Positions 5,887 to 6,749 of a stretch of 6,749 bases of DNA are shown here, one piece after another (positions within the stretch are counted from its first letter, which is position 1; each line of letters opens with the position of its first letter). Source of the DNA: DATKZB01 sp035528235 (GTDB lineage Bacteria > Planctomycetota > Phycisphaerae > FEN-1346); assembly GCA_035528235.1 (NCBI GenBank), contig DATKZB010000108.1, forward strand, positions 1 through 6,749, given 5' to 3'. A model generated the notes under the pieces. The model had not been told where the DNA came from. It saw only the letters and a list, made by a program, of their open reading frames with translations, and ran no database searches. The translations under genes were made by a program, and so were the position numbers.

Positions 5887-6665
5887 TCGGTGTCGGAATC
5901 GACGGCGGATCGCGGGCCATCAAGATCGTCCTCATGGATTGTGCCACCGGCCGCGTGCTGGCCGAGGGCGTCCGCGACCAGGGCGTCGACCACGACGGCC
6001 TGGCACGCGGTCTGCTGGACGACCTGTTGAAGGAGGCGAACCTCGCGCGCAGCCGCATCGGCCGCACCGTCGCCACGGGGTACACCCGCGGCGCCATCAC
6101 GCTGGCCGATACGACGGTGACCGAGATTACCTGCCACGCCGTCGGCGTCCGGCGGGGCGTGCCCGATGCCGCGACGGTCGTCGAGATCGGCGGCCAGGAC
6201 TCGAAACTCCTGCGGCTGAACGCCGACGGCGGCGTCCGCGACTTCGCCATGAACGACCGCTGCGCCGCCGGCACCGGCCGGTTCCTCGAGGTCGTGGCCG
6301 CACGCCTGGGCGCCGACCTGGCCGACCTGGGCGACCTGGCCCGTGCCGCCACGTCGCCGGCACCCATCAGCAGCATGTGCGTCGTGTTTGCCGAGACCGA
6401 GATCATCGGCCTCCTGGCGTCGGGCGCGCAGCCGGAAGACATCGTGGCGGGCGTGCAGGCGTCGATCGCGTCGCGCGTGGTCGCCATGATCGGCCGCGAC
6501 GCCCCCCCGCCCGTCATCCTGACCGGCGGCGTGGCCCTGGTGCCCGGCATGGCCGACGCCCTCGCCGCCGCCCTGAAAACCCCCGTCCGCCTCGCCCCCG
6601 ACCCCCAAATGACCGGCGCCCTCGGCGCCGCCCTCCTCGCCTGCCGGCAACTGTCCGCAAGCTGA
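5883..6665 (+). CDS. ATP-dependent activase of 2-hydroxyacyl-CoA dehydratase/DCCP (BadF/BadG/BcrA/BcrD ATPase family)
   Basis: The gene encodes 260 residues, the same length as A. fermentans HgdC as I recall it. It is an actin/Hsp70-fold ATPase that works as a homodimer with one bridging [4Fe-4S] cluster. ATP hydrolysis drives a low-potential electron into the partner reductase. Visible motifs are phosphate-1 GIDGGSRAIK (5-14), TGYTRG (65-70), phosphate-2 EIGGQDSK (101-108) and the adenosine motif LTGGV (213-217). The cluster cysteines are C127 in NDRCAAGTGRF and C166 in SSMCVVFAE, at the same numbers reported for HgdC. The conserved catalytic and cluster residues look intact, so the protein should be active. 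Its ATG overlaps the previous stop (ATGA, 5883-5886). It is the only activase in the window, so it is the natural electron donor for the dehydratase-like pair and possibly for the DCCP at the start of the cluster. E. coli YjiL, partner of YjiM, is a similar protein. The 84 bases downstream show only a weak 6-bp inverted repeat (6666-6671 and 6697-6702) and no clear terminator. Confidence 0.93.
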   Translation: MIGVGIDGGSRAIKIVLMDCATGRVLAEGVRDQGVDHDGLARGLLDDLLKEANLARSRIGRTVATGYTRGAITLADTTVTEITCHAVGVRRGVPDAATVVEIGGQDSKLLRLNADGGVRDFAMNDRCAAGTGRFLEVVAARLGADLADLGDLARAATSPAPISSMCVVFAETEIIGLLASGAQPEDIVAGVQASIASRVVAMIGRDAPPPVILTGGVALVPGMADALAAALKTPVRLAPDPQMTGALGAALLACRQLSAS

Positions 6666-6749
6666 CGGCGGGTGCTGGTGCGACAACGCTGCTTGACCGC
6701 CGGGTGCCACAGTTTCTTGCGTCGGATGGCAGCGTAATGCTTGCGGCGT

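Noticed and set aside
5283..6710. Large minus-strand open frame opposite the long subunit and activase genes
   Set aside because: The composition is His/Gly/Arg-rich antisense sequence without domains, and both plus-strand genes there are well supported.
6666..6749. Possible terminator or start of another gene after the activase
   Set aside because: There is only a 6-bp inverted repeat with a 25-base loop and no U-run, plus a distant 7-base inverted repeat. No start codon with a ribosome site is visible, so there is not enough to call a feature.

Overview
The window is strongly GC-rich bacterial DNA. It is dominated by one plus-strand gene cluster (positions 1229-6665) of the (R)-2-hydroxyacyl-CoA dehydratase / double-cubane-cluster reductase superfamily. 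The oxygen-sensitive Fe-S chemistry of this superfamily points to an anaerobic lifestyle. Taxonomy cannot be fixed from the sequence. The small secreted protein at the left end and the base composition would suit a Planctomycetota/Phycisphaerae-like or deltaproteobacterial genome, but that is a low-confidence impression.

Layout. Positions 1-165 hold a short palindrome and a likely intrinsic terminator for a leftward gene. Positions 166-912 (minus) encode a small secreted protein with two related domains; an in-frame TGA separates its signal peptide from the mature part. Positions 913-1228 form a divergent intergenic region with a candidate promoter and a long leader. The plus-strand genes follow. 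(1) 1229-2458 is a six-cysteine double-cubane-cluster protein (DCCP/YjiM type). (2) 2562-3374 is a class I SAM-dependent methyltransferase with a Cys-Cys-Cys motif I. A REPIN-like pair of inverted palindromes lies at 3400-3477. (3) 3500-4507 is a short three-cysteine dehydratase-family subunit. (4) 4504-5886 is a longer dehydratase-family subunit. (5) 5883-6665 is the ATP-dependent activase. The last three genes overlap by ATGA junctions and are probably translationally coupled. The final 84 bases hold no recognisable gene.

How the genes may work together. In this superfamily a homodimeric activase uses ATP hydrolysis to push a single low-potential electron from its bridging [4Fe-4S] cluster into a partner enzyme. 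This cluster has one activase and two different kinds of possible partner: a DCCP-type protein, and a heterodimer-like pair resembling HgdA/HgdB or BcrB/BcrC. It also has a methyltransferase. No CoA-transferase, acyl-CoA dehydrogenase, electron-transfer flavoprotein or amino-acid catabolic gene is present, so a standard amino-acid-fermentation dehydratase role is not supported by the context. The substrate is unknown. The most interesting points are this gene combination, the Cys-rich N-terminus of the DCCP, the CCC motif of the methyltransferase, the REPIN-like element inside the cluster, and the in-frame TGA in the secreted protein gene.
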